Below, one piece after another: positions 51,075 through 60,259 of a DNA stretch of 64,000 nt. Where the stretch lies: positions 62,001 through 126,000 of the forward strand of contig JAHHQQ010000001.1 of assembly GCA_020026275.1 (NCBI GenBank), given 5' to 3'. Both the position numbers and the translations under genes were made by a program. The notes beneath the pieces are model-generated. The model saw only the letters and a program-made list of their open reading frames with translations, had not been told where the DNA came from and made no database searches. The stretch's first letter is position 1; every line of letters starts with the position of its first letter. Source of the DNA: Bacteroidales bacterium. Its GTDB lineage: Bacteria > Bacteroidota > Bacteroidia > Bacteroidales > UBA932.

Positions 51075-51142
51075 AACTGATTTGGACGATGGGGGCTTCC
51101 CACCGTCCAGTTCTAACCACACTCATAAAATAACACAAGAAC

Positions 51143-52384
51143 ATGGTCCAGGTAAAACCCTTTGCGGCAATCCGGCCGCAAAAAGAACTGGTCACTGAAA
51201 TTGCAGCACCGCCATATGATGTGCTGGATTCAGCGGAAGCGAAGGACATGGCCGGAGAAAAATCACTTCTCCACATTACCAAACCAGAAATTGACTTTGA
51301 TCCGATTCTTCCTGACCACGATAAAAAAGTATACGACCAAGCTGTCTCCAACTTTCAGAAATGGCAGAAGAAAGGTTGGCTTGTTCAAGACGAGAAACCT
51401 TGCTATTATGTTTATGCCCAGACAATGAACCAAAAGACCCAATATGGTCTAGTGCTCTGTGCACATACAGATGATTATGCCAATGAAAAAATAAAGAAGC
51501 ATGAACTGACTCGAAAAGACAAGGAAGAAGACAGAATGATTCATGTCCGTATCCAAAATGCCAACATAGAACCTGTATTCTTCGCATACAAAGACAAGGA
51601 AGAAATTAATGAAATCGTTGCAAAAGTGACTCAGGCCGAACCTGAATACAACTTCACTGACGAGAATCATTTCGGTCACACTTTCTGGCCCATCACTTGT
51701 CAAGAAACCATTGACCGTATCACCAGTATATTCAACAACGAGGTAGACTCATTCTACGTCGCAGACGGACACCATCGCACTGCCGCGGCGGCGCGGGTAG
51801 GAGCCGAAAAGAAAGCCGCCAACCCTGGACATACCGGAAAAGAGGAATACAACTGGTTCATGGCCGTCTGCTTCCCTGAAAGTCAATTACAGATTATTGA
51901 CTACAACCGTGTCGTCAAAGACCTCAACGGTCATTCTACAGAAGAATTTCTGCAGCTGTTGGCAAAGGACTTCATCGTCAAAGAAACCGGAGAAGAAATC
52001 TACCATCCTGACAGACTACATAATTTCGCAATGTATCTGGAAGGGAAATGGTATTCTTTAGATGCTCTTCCCGGTCGTTACGATGACAATGACCCGATTG
52101 GTGTACTAGATGTTACCATTCTTTCCGGAATAGTCCTTGACAGAATTCTAGGCATTACAGATTTGAGGACAGACCAACGGATAGATTTTGTTGGAGGAAT
52201 CCGAGGACTTGAAGAATTGAAACGCCGTGTTGACAGCGGGAACATGAGAGTCGCCTTCGCACTTTATCCAGTTTCCATGGAACAGCTGATCAATATTGCC
52301 GACAGTGGCAAAATCATGCCGCCAAAAACTACTTGGTTTGAGCCGAAACTACGTTCCGGACTTGCTATCCACAAATTGGATTGA
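51143..52384 (+). CDS. DUF1015 family protein
   Basis: 413 residues covering the full DUF1015 domain: VQVKPFAAIRPQ, IAAPPYDVL, the conserved YVADGHHRTAAAARVG, FMAVCFPESQLQIIDYNRVV and MPPKTTWFEPKLRSGLAIHKL at the end. The HH in the GHHR motif and nearby acidic residues suggest an enzyme, but no reaction is established that I know of. The gene often follows serA in Bacteroidota and elsewhere, so a link to serine or one-carbon metabolism is likely by context only. It lies 68 bases after serA and ends before a terminator. Confidence 0.92.
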   Translation: MVQVKPFAAIRPQKELVTEIAAPPYDVLDSAEAKDMAGEKSLLHITKPEIDFDPILPDHDKKVYDQAVSNFQKWQKKGWLVQDEKPCYYVYAQTMNQKTQYGLVLCAHTDDYANEKIKKHELTRKDKEEDRMIHVRIQNANIEPVFFAYKDKEEINEIVAKVTQAEPEYNFTDENHFGHTFWPITCQETIDRITSIFNNEVDSFYVADGHHRTAAAARVGAEKKAANPGHTGKEEYNWFMAVCFPESQLQIIDYNRVVKDLNGHSTEEFLQLLAKDFIVKETGEEIYHPDRLHNFAMYLEGKWYSLDALPGRYDDNDPIGVLDVTILSGIVLDRILGITDLRTDQRIDFVGGIRGLEELKRRVDSGNMRVAFALYPVSMEQLINIADSGKIMPPKTTWFEPKLRSGLAIHKLD

Positions 52385-52449
52385 AACAAAGATTGCCCAA
52401 GAAAGACTTCATTCCAACAAAATGAATCATAGTATTTTTAATTTAGCAG

Positions 52450-52481
52450 AAAGCGCCCCGCCGGAATCGGCAGGCGCTTTT
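52450..52481 (+). terminator. Intrinsic terminator after the DUF1015 gene
   Basis: Outer arms AAAGCGCC/GGCGCTTT with an inner GCC/GGC pairing, followed by TATTA. Confidence 0.8.
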
Positions 52482-52525
52482 ATTATATAGCGAAAAATCG
52501 CTACATTTACAATATCGCTTGACAC

Positions 52526-52565
52526 AATGAAATACAAACTGACATATATTAATGAAATACAAACT
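52526..52565 (+). repeat. 15-bp direct repeat covering the start codon of the transglutaminase-like gene
   Basis: AATGAAATACAAACT occurs at 52526-52540 and again at 52551-52565, 25 bases apart. Each copy contains an ATG, in different frames. The second ATG is the gene start; the first opens an overlapping frame. Confidence 0.85.
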
Positions 52566-55236
52566 ATTGCTCCTCCTAACCTTTCCGTTTCTATTCTCTT
52601 GCCAAGGAAACCATTTTCTGAAAGAAAACCAATACAGAGAACAAGTCGAATCGGATTTTGAACAAAAGAAAAAACTCTTTGCAGACCAGAGTCTTTTTGA
52701 CATATTCAACCAGCCTCTCACTACTCAAGAAAAAGAAGCGCTTGAATTCCTTTACGCCTATATGCCACTGGGCGATGTCACCGACTACAGTGGAGAATAT
52801 TATCTTGAAAACATCCGTTCCAGTTTCCGTACAAGAAAAGAAACAGCTTGGGGAAAGAATGTTCCCGACCTGTTTTTCCGACATTTCGTACTGCCAATTC
52901 GCATCAACAATGAGAATCTGGACAACAGCAGAACTATCTTCTATGAAGAATTGAAGGACCGCATCGCCGGACTGTCCATGATGGACGCTGTCCTGGAAGT
53001 GAACCACTGGTGCCACGAGAGAGTCGTGTACAAACCTTCCGATTCCCGTACCAGCAGCCCACTCGCCTCTGTCAAGACCGCTTACGGCCGCTGCGGAGAG
53101 GAATCCACCTTCACCGTGGCAGCTCTCCGTTCCATCGGCATTCCTGCTCGTCAGGTCTATACCCCAAGATGGGCCCATACCGATGACAATCACGCCTGGG
53201 TGGAAGCCTGGGTGGACGGGAAATGGTATTTCCTCGGAGCCTGCGAACCGGAAGCCGTCCTCAACAAGGCCTGGTTCAACGATGCCGCCGCCCGCGGAAT
53301 GCTCATGCACACCAAAGTGACCGGCGCCTACAATGGACCGGAAGAAGTCATGAATGTCACACCCAACCATACGGAAATCAATGTCATTGACAACTACGCC
53401 CCTACCGCCAGAGTGGACGTGAAGATTGTGGATGAAGCCGGCCAGGCAGTAGAAAATGCCTTGGTGGAATACAAGATCTACAACTATGCGGAATTCTACT
53501 CTGTGGCCAGGAAACGGACTGACAAAGAAGGTCAGAGCTTCCTTTCTGCCGGATTGGGCGACTTGCTGGTCTGGGCTTCCAAAGAAGGAAAGTTCGGCTA
53601 CCGCAAAATCAGCATGGGCAAGGACAAGAACGTGACCATTTCCCTGGAGCATCAGGCAGGTGACCCGATTGAAGAAGCTCTGGACATCGTTCCTCCTGTT
53701 CCCGGCACCATTCCTTGCGAAGTGAGTCCGGAAGCTGCCGCCCGAAATCAGGAGCGTCTGGTCGAGGAAGATGAAATCAGAAACAAGTATGTTGCCACCT
53801 TCTGCAATGCGGAGAAATCCGCCGCTCTGGCAAAGGAGCTCAATCTGGATCCGGAGGCTGTCGGAAAAGTCATGATCGCCTCAAGGGGAAACTGGAAAGA
53901 AATTGAATCTTTCCTGAAAAACACTCCTTCCGGTCTCATGGACCTGGCGATGGAGCTGCTGAACACCATTTCCCGAAAGGATTTGAGGGACACTCCTGAA
54001 TCTGTTCTCCGTGCCCATCTCGAGCCGGTTCCGGAAGGAATGGACCACGACATCTATGTACAGTATGTCATGAACCCACGCATTGCCAATGAACTGCTCA
54101 CTCCTTACAAACAAGGTTTGAGGAAACATGTGACCGAAAAGGAAAAGGCGGCTCTGGTAGCCGATCCTGCTCTCTTGGCCCAAATCATTGCAGAACAGAT
54201 TATGTCCGGTGACGAATTCAATAGTGCTCATATTCCAATTTCTCCAGAAGGGGTATGGAGAGGAAAAATAGCAGACAGCCCATCTCGTGACTTGTTCTAT
54301 GTTGCAGTCGCCAGAAGCCTCGGTATCCCTTCCCGTGTGGATGGCGTAACCGGAAAAGTACAGTATTTGGACGGCCGGAACTGGATGGATGTGAATTTTG
54401 AAAACATGGAAACCTGTCTTTCCGACAAAGGCAGCGTCACCGCCTCTTTCACTCCAGACAAGATTTTCCCGGATCCAAAATATTACAGTCATTTCACGAT
54501 TGCCAGGATTACTGAAGAAGGCACTTTGCAGACTTTGAACTTCGATGAAGCTTCCGACGTCAGCGCCGGAGATTCATGGAGCACCCTGCTCAAGAAACCA
54601 CTTCGTCTGGACACCGGACATTACCTGCTGGTGACCGGAGCGCGTATGGCCAGCGGAAAGGTACTGTCTGAAATCCGTTCCTTCGACATCGAAAAAGGCA
54701 AGCTGAGCCATACAAAACTGGTGATGCGCCAGCCGAAAGACGAGGTGCAGGTCATCGGCAATATGGATGCAGAACAGAAATATCTGCCGATCACCATCGA
54801 AGGGATTGCAGGTGCCACCACAACGGGAAAAGGTGCGGAAGAGACTTCTATTCTTTCCACTACCGGCCGTGGCTACTTCATTATCGGGATCATCAAAAAT
54901 GGCCAGGAACCGACCAACCACGCATTGATGGATATTGCAAAATACAAAAAAGAATTTGAGAAATGGAGTTGTAAAATGCTGTTCCTTTTCCCGAACGAGG
55001 CTGATGCGGAATCTTTCAATGCAGACTATTTCCCAGCCCTTCCTGAAACATTGTCCCTGGGCATTGATCAAGAGGGGAAAATAGCTCAGATGCTTGCAAA
55101 CGGCACTCATCTTTCAAGTTCCACTTCCCTGCCAATCATCTGCATTGCAGATAGTTTCGGGCGGATTGTCTTCGTGTCACAAGGTTATTCCATCGGAATT
55201 GGAGAACAGTTGATGAAGACTGTCAGCAAACTATGA
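52552..55236 (+). CDS. Transglutaminase-like lipoprotein
   Basis: 894 residues. SPII signal with LFSC (Cys17). A transglutaminase-like domain (about 130-260) has MMDAVLEVNHWCHERVVY, YGRCGEESTFTVAALRSIGIPARQV with Cys181, and DNHAWVEAWVDGKWY with His214; the third residue would be near ACEPE. A carboxypeptidase-regulatory-like beta domain follows (about 290-365: VDVKIVDEAGQAVENALVEYKI). Residues about 560-625 look like a second, degraded transglutaminase unit (SRDLFYVAVARSLGIPSRVDG, DGRNWMDVNFE) without Cys. The last 100 residues resemble a thioredoxin fold without CxxC. Probably an envelope protease or cross-linking enzyme; the substrate is unknown. Confidence 0.88.
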   Translation: MKYKLLLLLTFPFLFSCQGNHFLKENQYREQVESDFEQKKKLFADQSLFDIFNQPLTTQEKEALEFLYAYMPLGDVTDYSGEYYLENIRSSFRTRKETAWGKNVPDLFFRHFVLPIRINNENLDNSRTIFYEELKDRIAGLSMMDAVLEVNHWCHERVVYKPSDSRTSSPLASVKTAYGRCGEESTFTVAALRSIGIPARQVYTPRWAHTDDNHAWVEAWVDGKWYFLGACEPEAVLNKAWFNDAAARGMLMHTKVTGAYNGPEEVMNVTPNHTEINVIDNYAPTARVDVKIVDEAGQAVENALVEYKIYNYAEFYSVARKRTDKEGQSFLSAGLGDLLVWASKEGKFGYRKISMGKDKNVTISLEHQAGDPIEEALDIVPPVPGTIPCEVSPEAAARNQERLVEEDEIRNKYVATFCNAEKSAALAKELNLDPEAVGKVMIASRGNWKEIESFLKNTPSGLMDLAMELLNTISRKDLRDTPESVLRAHLEPVPEGMDHDIYVQYVMNPRIANELLTPYKQGLRKHVTEKEKAALVADPALLAQIIAEQIMSGDEFNSAHIPISPEGVWRGKIADSPSRDLFYVAVARSLGIPSRVDGVTGKVQYLDGRNWMDVNFENMETCLSDKGSVTASFTPDKIFPDPKYYSHFTIARITEEGTLQTLNFDEASDVSAGDSWSTLLKKPLRLDTGHYLLVTGARMASGKVLSEIRSFDIEKGKLSHTKLVMRQPKDEVQVIGNMDAEQKYLPITIEGIAGATTTGKGAEETSILSTTGRGYFIIGIIKNGQEPTNHALMDIAKYKKEFEKWSCKMLFLFPNEADAESFNADYFPALPETLSLGIDQEGKIAQMLANGTHLSSSTSLPIICIADSFGRIVFVSQGYSIGIGEQLMKTVSKL

Positions 55237-55257
55237 CCACCTGAATCCTGACAACAA

Positions 55258-55294
55258 ACAGAAATCCGGCACTTTACCAATGCCGGATCTCTGT
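55258..55294. terminator. Bidirectional terminator
   Basis: 14-bp arms ACAGAAATCCGGCA/TGCCGGATCTCTGT with one mismatch. It lies between the convergent transglutaminase-like and ROK genes. Confidence 0.8.
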
Positions 55295-55313
55295 TCGATA
55301 TTGTCTTGATGAA

Positions 55314-56273
55314 TTACAATTCCCATGCAAGGGCAGATGCACCGAGGATAGCGGCATCAGACTCCTTTAAAGAAGAATAAACCAATTTCACCTTATTTCT
55401 CCACAAAGGAAGAGAATTCTCATTCATAGCCTTGACAATAGGTTCGGTCAAAAATTCCTTCGCCCTTGCCAGACCACCAAAAAGAACTATTGCCTCAGGA
55501 GCAGAAAAAGCAATAAAATCAGCCAAAGACTCTCCCAAGATCTTACCTGTGAATTCAAAAATACGAATGGCCAGTTTATCACCATCTTTAGCGGCTTCAT
55601 ATACGTCTTTAGAAGAAATCTTGTCAAGACTTCTAAGAGAAGAAGGCTCATCTGTCATGTCCAGCCACTCACGGGCAGTACGGGCAACACCTGTTGCAGA
55701 GCAATAAGTCTCCAGACAACCTGTTTTTCCACAGTTGCAGACACGACCATTGTGGCGGACTGCACAAGTATGCCCCAGTTCACCGGCGAAACCATCATGT
55801 CCATAAACCATCTCTCCATTGATGACAATACCACTACCGACACCGGTGCCGAGGGTAATCATGATGAAATTCTTCATTCCCCTTGCCGCGCCATAGGTCA
55901 TTTCTCCCATAGCTGCCGCATTGGCATCATTGGTCAATGATACAGGAATACCATTCATGGCTTCCGAGAGCAACTTAGAAAACTTGATGGTTCTTGAACC
56001 ACCCCAAGTAAGATTAACTGCATTCTCAATCTCCCCTGTATAATAATTGCCATTCGGTGCCCCCAAGCCAATACCGCGAATTCGACCTTCTGCACCTGAT
56101 TCCCTGATAATTTTGTTCAATGCTTCTGCGAGATCAGCGATAAACAGTTCAACTTCAGTATGAGAATCTGTACGGATAACTGTCTGAGCGAGGACAGTTC
56201 CTCTGGCATCCACTACTCCACATTTGGTAGTCTGTCCACCGACATCAATACCAATTACTAAATCTTTTGCCAT
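55314..56273 (-). CDS. ROK family glucokinase
   Basis: 319 residues. The ATP motif is IGIDVGGQTTKCGVVD; the sugar and catalytic region is LTNDANAAAMGEMTYG (Asp as base). The ROK zinc site is GELGHTCAVRHNGRVCNCGKTGCLE. These fit a glucokinase or hexokinase phosphorylating cytoplasmic sugar. It lies 32 bases below the MFS transporter, so it likely phosphorylates what that carrier imports, probably glucose. N-acetylmannosamine or fructose kinase activity cannot be excluded. Confidence 0.92.
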   Translation of the reverse strand: MAKDLVIGIDVGGQTTKCGVVDARGTVLAQTVIRTDSHTEVELFIADLAEALNKIIRESGAEGRIRGIGLGAPNGNYYTGEIENAVNLTWGGSRTIKFSKLLSEAMNGIPVSLTNDANAAAMGEMTYGAARGMKNFIMITLGTGVGSGIVINGEMVYGHDGFAGELGHTCAVRHNGRVCNCGKTGCLETYCSATGVARTAREWLDMTDEPSSLRSLDKISSKDVYEAAKDGDKLAIRIFEFTGKILGESLADFIAFSAPEAIVLFGGLARAKEFLTEPIVKAMNENSLPLWRNKVKLVYSSLKESDAAILGASALAWEL

Positions 56274-56305
56274 ATATGTCTGATAAAAATTTTTATGTTA
56301 ATTAA

Positions 56306-57574
56306 TTAGTTTGCTTTTTTTGCAACTTTTGAGCCAGCCAAACCGAACCAAAGGATATATGCGACAGCCGCAACAACTACCCAATAGCTGGAAATGAAAG
56401 AAGAAGCATCAGCGACACCACCTTGTACAAGAGGAAGGATACCGCCACCACACACCATTACCATGAAAATACCGGAAGCGATGGAAGTGTATTTGCCCAG
56501 ACCTTCAACTGCAAGATTGAAGATGGAACCCCACATCACTGAAGTGCAGAGACCGCAAAGTACGAAGAACATCACGCCGACAGGAATTTCCTGAAGGGAA
56601 AATTTGAGATTAGAAGTAATGGCAGGGAACATCACTGAAGTGGAATCTTTCAAGAAAATGCCGAGAAGAAGGAATACGATGGCCACAGAACTTACTGTTG
56701 AAATCATGGCACGGCTGGAAACCTTTCCACCCAAAACGCCACCCACAAGACGACCACAAAGCATCAGGAACCAATACATTCCAACGATTGTGCCAGCGAC
56801 AGCCGGAGCAAGGCCGACGCCTTCAGTCATGTAGAGATTGGCAAAATTAGGAATACCGACCTCAACTCCTACATAAAGGAAAATGGCGATGATTCCGAAA
56901 ATGAAATGTCTATATGAAAGAGCCCCTTTCACAGTCTCCATTGTAGAAGCTTTCTCTTCTGCAGACTCTTCTGCATCCGGTTCCGGAATGTTAGAGAAAA
57001 GGATGATGATGAAAGCCAATGCGAAAATACCCATAGCGATGAACAATGCAGGATTGGCATTGGAAATCTTTGCTTGAGCGAGATCACCAATCAAATATCC
57101 TACAAATACTGGACAAATGGTGGCTGCCAAAGAATTCAATGAACCTCCAAACTGGATAAGCTGGTTACCTTTGTTGCCACCACCACCAAGAGTATTCAAC
57201 ATCGGGTTGACAACAGTATTGAGCATACACATTGAAAAACCTGAGATGAGAGCACCGATCAGATAAACCACAAAGCTGTTTGCGATACCGGAAAGGAAAG
57301 TCACACCTACACCTACGAAGCCAACAGCAACAGCTGCCAGAGCCGTGAATTTGTAACCCTTCTTTGCAAGAAGGAGACCTGCAGGAAGACCCAAGAATGC
57401 ATAAGCGATGAAGTTGGCGGCGTTACCGAGTTGAGACATCAAGTTGGTTGCGCCGAATTGCTGTTTGACAATAATTCCGAAAGGATTCTGAAGTCCAGTC
57501 ACGAAAGAAATCATCATGAACAAGAAGAACATGATGCCAATCGCCAGAACGTTGTTGCTTTTTTGCTTTGCCAT
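56306..57574 (-). CDS. MFS sugar transporter (glucose/galactose or fucose permease family)
   Basis: 422 residues, 12 TM helices. The start GIMFFLFMMISFVTGLQNPFG, GNAANFIAYAFLGLPAGLLLAKKGYK and the NPMLNTLGGGGNKGNQLIQFGGSLNSLAA segment are typical of the FucP/GluP branch of MFS, which symport sugars with protons. A cytoplasmic loop rich in Glu and Ala (PEPDAEESAEEKAS) separates the halves. It is encoded just upstream of the ROK kinase and downstream of an AraC regulator. Confidence 0.9.
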   Translation of the reverse strand: MAKQKSNNVLAIGIMFFLFMMISFVTGLQNPFGIIVKQQFGATNLMSQLGNAANFIAYAFLGLPAGLLLAKKGYKFTALAAVAVGFVGVGVTFLSGIANSFVVYLIGALISGFSMCMLNTVVNPMLNTLGGGGNKGNQLIQFGGSLNSLAATICPVFVGYLIGDLAQAKISNANPALFIAMGIFALAFIIILFSNIPEPDAEESAEEKASTMETVKGALSYRHFIFGIIAIFLYVGVEVGIPNFANLYMTEGVGLAPAVAGTIVGMYWFLMLCGRLVGGVLGGKVSSRAMISTVSSVAIVFLLLGIFLKDSTSVMFPAITSNLKFSLQEIPVGVMFFVLCGLCTSVMWGSIFNLAVEGLGKYTSIASGIFMVMVCGGGILPLVQGGVADASSFISSYWVVVAAVAYILWFGLAGSKVAKKAN

Positions 57575-57621
57575 GTTTTTTGTTTTTTTATGTTATCAAA
57601 TAATTTGTTTGAATCTTCTTC

Positions 57622-57654
57622 CAAACGTAAAGCCTCCTGACAGAGGAAAGACAA
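57622..57654 (-). promoter_or_regulatory. Candidate promoter of the MFS-ROK operon
   Basis: Minus strand: TTG (57652-57654), 22 bases, TACGTTTG (57622-57629). The spacing is a little long. The ATG is at 57574. A further -7-like TAAATTTG lies at 57669-57676. Confidence 0.5.
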
Positions 57655-57830
57655 AACGTTTCAATTCGCAAATTTAAAAAAAGTTTATGAACTTGTTTTG
57701 CATTTCAAGTATAAAAAAACACAATGTTCCTGATTGGGACGAAAAAAGGCCCCACATAATAAACATAGGACCTTGAATCAATATCAAAGAAATTCCATTA
57801 TTTCCATGGAAGTGAAATCAATTCGAAACA

Positions 57831-58736
57831 TCAACTGTTACGATACTCGCTTGGAGTCATGCCTGTCCGGGATTTAAAGAATTTGTAGAAAACTGACTGA
57901 TTCGGGAAATTAAGCTTGAACACAATCTCCTTGATAGGGGCATCAGAATATTTCAACATATTCTTCGCTTCCAAGATAACGAAAGCATCTATCCAGTCAG
58001 GAGCACTCCGACCACTGATGTTCTTTACCAGTTTGGACAAATATTTAGGAGACAAACAGAGTTTGTCGGCATAGAATCCCACTCCCCTTTCCCGGTCATG
58101 AAATTCTGTCACGAGTTTCAAGAACTGGTCAAAAATCAAGTTGGCACGGACGGACGGGGTTTTGGAAGACTGACGCGCCATAGAAAGACGGCTGGCCCAA
58201 ATTGACCCGAACATATAGAAAACAGATGAAACCATCGCACCTACGATATCCTTTTTTCGGTCCAGATCAGAAGAAAGGACATCCGTAGCCAAATGAAGAT
58301 ACTGCTTGAAAATATTTATCTCTTTTTCTTCCAGACGAATACAAGGATTTGACAAGAGGGACATGCTTTCATTGAACATCTTGTTGAAATCAAGACGGAT
58401 ACCCGAAACAAACTCCTTGGACATAGCCACAATGAAGACCTGGACATCTTCATCTGAAGTGATGTTTGCAATTCTGAAGATGTTTCCAGGAACATTGACA
58501 ATCAACGTGTTCTCTTCCACCGTAAAGGAATTAAGATTGATAGCGACATCCATCTGCCCTTTCAGACAAAGCAGAGCGACATAACCATCCAAGCGACATG
58601 GATGCTTCAAAATGGAACGTCCGCGTTCAAGTGTAAAATTGGCAATGAAGAAATCATCGCCCAGTTCCGTTGCCAATGACGAAAAGAATTGTGATTTGAA
58701 CCTTTTGATATCAATTGTCTGTAATGCTTCTTCCAT
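57831..58736 (-). CDS. AraC family transcriptional regulator
   Basis: 301 residues. A cupin-like sensing domain (about 10-150) is followed by the C-terminal double helix-turn-helix (about 200-301): GVGFYADKLCLSPKYLSKLVKNISGRSAPDWI and IKEIVFKLNFPNQSVFYKFFKSRTGMTPSEYR, ending at the family motif. The start at 58736 is supported by a GGAGG just before the ATG, rare in this window. The downstream MFS and ROK genes on the same strand are its likely targets, by position only. It is separated from them by a 256-base gap, so it is probably a separate transcript. Confidence 0.92.
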   Translation of the reverse strand: MEEALQTIDIKRFKSQFFSSLATELGDDFFIANFTLERGRSILKHPCRLDGYVALLCLKGQMDVAINLNSFTVEENTLIVNVPGNIFRIANITSDEDVQVFIVAMSKEFVSGIRLDFNKMFNESMSLLSNPCIRLEEKEINIFKQYLHLATDVLSSDLDRKKDIVGAMVSSVFYMFGSIWASRLSMARQSSKTPSVRANLIFDQFLKLVTEFHDRERGVGFYADKLCLSPKYLSKLVKNISGRSAPDWIDAFVILEAKNMLKYSDAPIKEIVFKLNFPNQSVFYKFFKSRTGMTPSEYRNS

Positions 58737-58863
58737 GACCTCCAAAAATTTTAAAATTGCACATTGCAATAAATAGAAGCAAAAATCTTGCTAAAGTTCG
58801 TTTTTCTACGACCTTTTGAACAATAATACAGCATTTTTATGTCATTTTATGGCAAAAATCCAC

Positions 58864-58902
58864 AAAAAGCCGGATCAGAATATTTCCAATCCGGCCCTTT
58901 TT
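58864..58902 (-). terminator. Terminator after the deoxynucleoside kinase pair
   Basis: Arms GCCGGAT/ATCCGGC with 13-base loop, five A before and TTTTT after, so it can act in both directions. Confidence 0.75.
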
Positions 58903-58930
58903 GTCTATTTCCAAGGATACTTGTCTATTT
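58901..58930 (+). repeat. 10-bp direct repeat at the end of the second deoxynucleoside kinase gene
   Basis: TTGTCTATTT occurs at 58901-58910 and 58921-58930. The second copy overlaps the stop codon region. It looks like a small local duplication. Confidence 0.6.
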
Positions 58931-59563
58931 TTCGCTATTCTTGCCGTCTTTATTAAACAGACCGAAAAGTTCTCCGTCAATCATGTCCAAAACTGCCAGA
59001 AAATCTTCCTCCTTGTTGCCGAACTTATAACGGTCCGCATCAATTACCAGAAGTTTTCCCTTGTAGTCCTTGATCCACTCCTCATATCTTTCATTCAAAC
59101 CTGTAAGATAGTCGATACGGATGCTCTTTTCGTAGTCACGACCACGCTTCTGGATTTGAGACACCAGATTCGGGATGCTGGATTTGAGATAAATCAGCAA
59201 ATCCGGTGCTTTCACCAAGGACATCATCAAATCAAACAGATCAGAATAGTTCTCAAAATCACGAGAACTCATCAAGCCCATAGAATGCAGGTTCGGAGCA
59301 AAGATACGGGCATCCTCATAAATGGTCCTGTCCTGAATGATCACTTCGTCAGAATGAGAGATGTCGACAACATCCTTGAAACGCTTGTTCAAGAAATAAA
59401 TCTGAAGATTGAACGACCATCTCTCCATATCATCATAAAAATCAGACAAATATGGATTGAAATCTACAGATTCGAATTTTGGAGTCCAACCATAATGACT
59501 TGCCAACATCTTGGTCAGAGTAGTCTTTCCACTACCAATATTTCCGGCGATCGCAATGTGCAT
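58925..59563 (-). CDS. Deoxynucleoside kinase (second of a tandem pair)
   Basis: 212 residues. P-loop GNIGSGKTTLTKML (7-20), RWSFNLQIYFL, the DRS-like catalytic motif QDRTIYED, and the lid QKRGRDYEKS. This is the dCK/dGK family, which phosphorylates deoxyadenosine, deoxyguanosine or deoxycytidine for salvage. It is roughly two-thirds identical to its upstream neighbour, with most change in the segment after DRTI (EDARIFAPNLHSMGL), which in this family shapes the nucleoside pocket. The neighbour's stop lies 32 bases upstream. Specificity cannot be assigned by eye. Confidence 0.92.
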   Translation of the reverse strand: MHIAIAGNIGSGKTTLTKMLASHYGWTPKFESVDFNPYLSDFYDDMERWSFNLQIYFLNKRFKDVVDISHSDEVIIQDRTIYEDARIFAPNLHSMGLMSSRDFENYSDLFDLMMSLVKAPDLLIYLKSSIPNLVSQIQKRGRDYEKSIRIDYLTGLNERYEEWIKDYKGKLLVIDADRYKFGNKEEDFLAVLDMIDGELFGLFNKDGKNSEK

Positions 59564-59595
59564 AGCTATTTTACTATTATAAATTCAACAAACAT

Positions 59596-60228
59596 TTATT
59601 TCTTTTCTATCTCAGCGGAAAACAACCCATATAGTTCAGAATCAATCATATCTGTAATGTGGGCAAAATCCTGCGAATTATTTTCAAAATCGAGATGGTC
59701 CTTGTCGATAACCAGCACTTTTCCAGGATATTGTGCAATCCATGAATCATATCTGTCATTCAATCCTGTAAGATAGTCAATTTCCATGTTCTTTTCATAG
59801 TCCCGACCTCTTTTCTGAATCTGAGATACAAGATGGGGAATAGAGGACTTAAGATAAATGAGAAGATCCGGAGCCTTCACCAACGACATCATGAGTTCAA
59901 AAAGATCCATATAAGTCTTGAAATCCCTTTCAGTCAAATTGCCCATCGCACGATTGTTGGCGACAAAGATATAAACTCCTTCAAAAATAGTCCTGTCCTG
60001 AATAATCGTATCCTGAGACTTTTCTATCTCAAGCACATCTTTGAAACGCTGCTCCAGAAAATAAACCTCGAGATTGAACGACCATCTCTTGATGTCCTTG
60101 TAATAATCTTCCAGATATGGATTGTAGGTGACAGATTCAAATTTCGGCGTCCATCCATAATGTTCTGCCAACATCTTGGTCAAAGTTGTCTTTCCGCTTC
60201 CAATATTTCCTGCGATTCCTATATGCAT
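59596..60228 (-). CDS. Deoxynucleoside kinase (first of a tandem pair)
   Basis: 210 residues. Same family and motifs as the following gene: GNIGSGKTTLTKML, RWSFNLEVYFL, QDRTIFEG, QKRGRDYEKN. The segment after DRTI reads EGVYIFVANNRAMGN, clearly unlike its paralogue. In Lactobacillus the comparable tandem pair makes a heterodimer of deoxyadenosine and deoxyguanosine kinase; the same could hold here. A -7 element TAAATTTG lies at 60260-60267. Confidence 0.92.
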   Translation of the reverse strand: MHIGIAGNIGSGKTTLTKMLAEHYGWTPKFESVTYNPYLEDYYKDIKRWSFNLEVYFLEQRFKDVLEIEKSQDTIIQDRTIFEGVYIFVANNRAMGNLTERDFKTYMDLFELMMSLVKAPDLLIYLKSSIPHLVSQIQKRGRDYEKNMEIDYLTGLNDRYDSWIAQYPGKVLVIDKDHLDFENNSQDFAHITDMIDSELYGLFSAEIEKK

Positions 60229-60259
60229 TGTTTTTTCTTACTTAATTGTGGATGAATTA

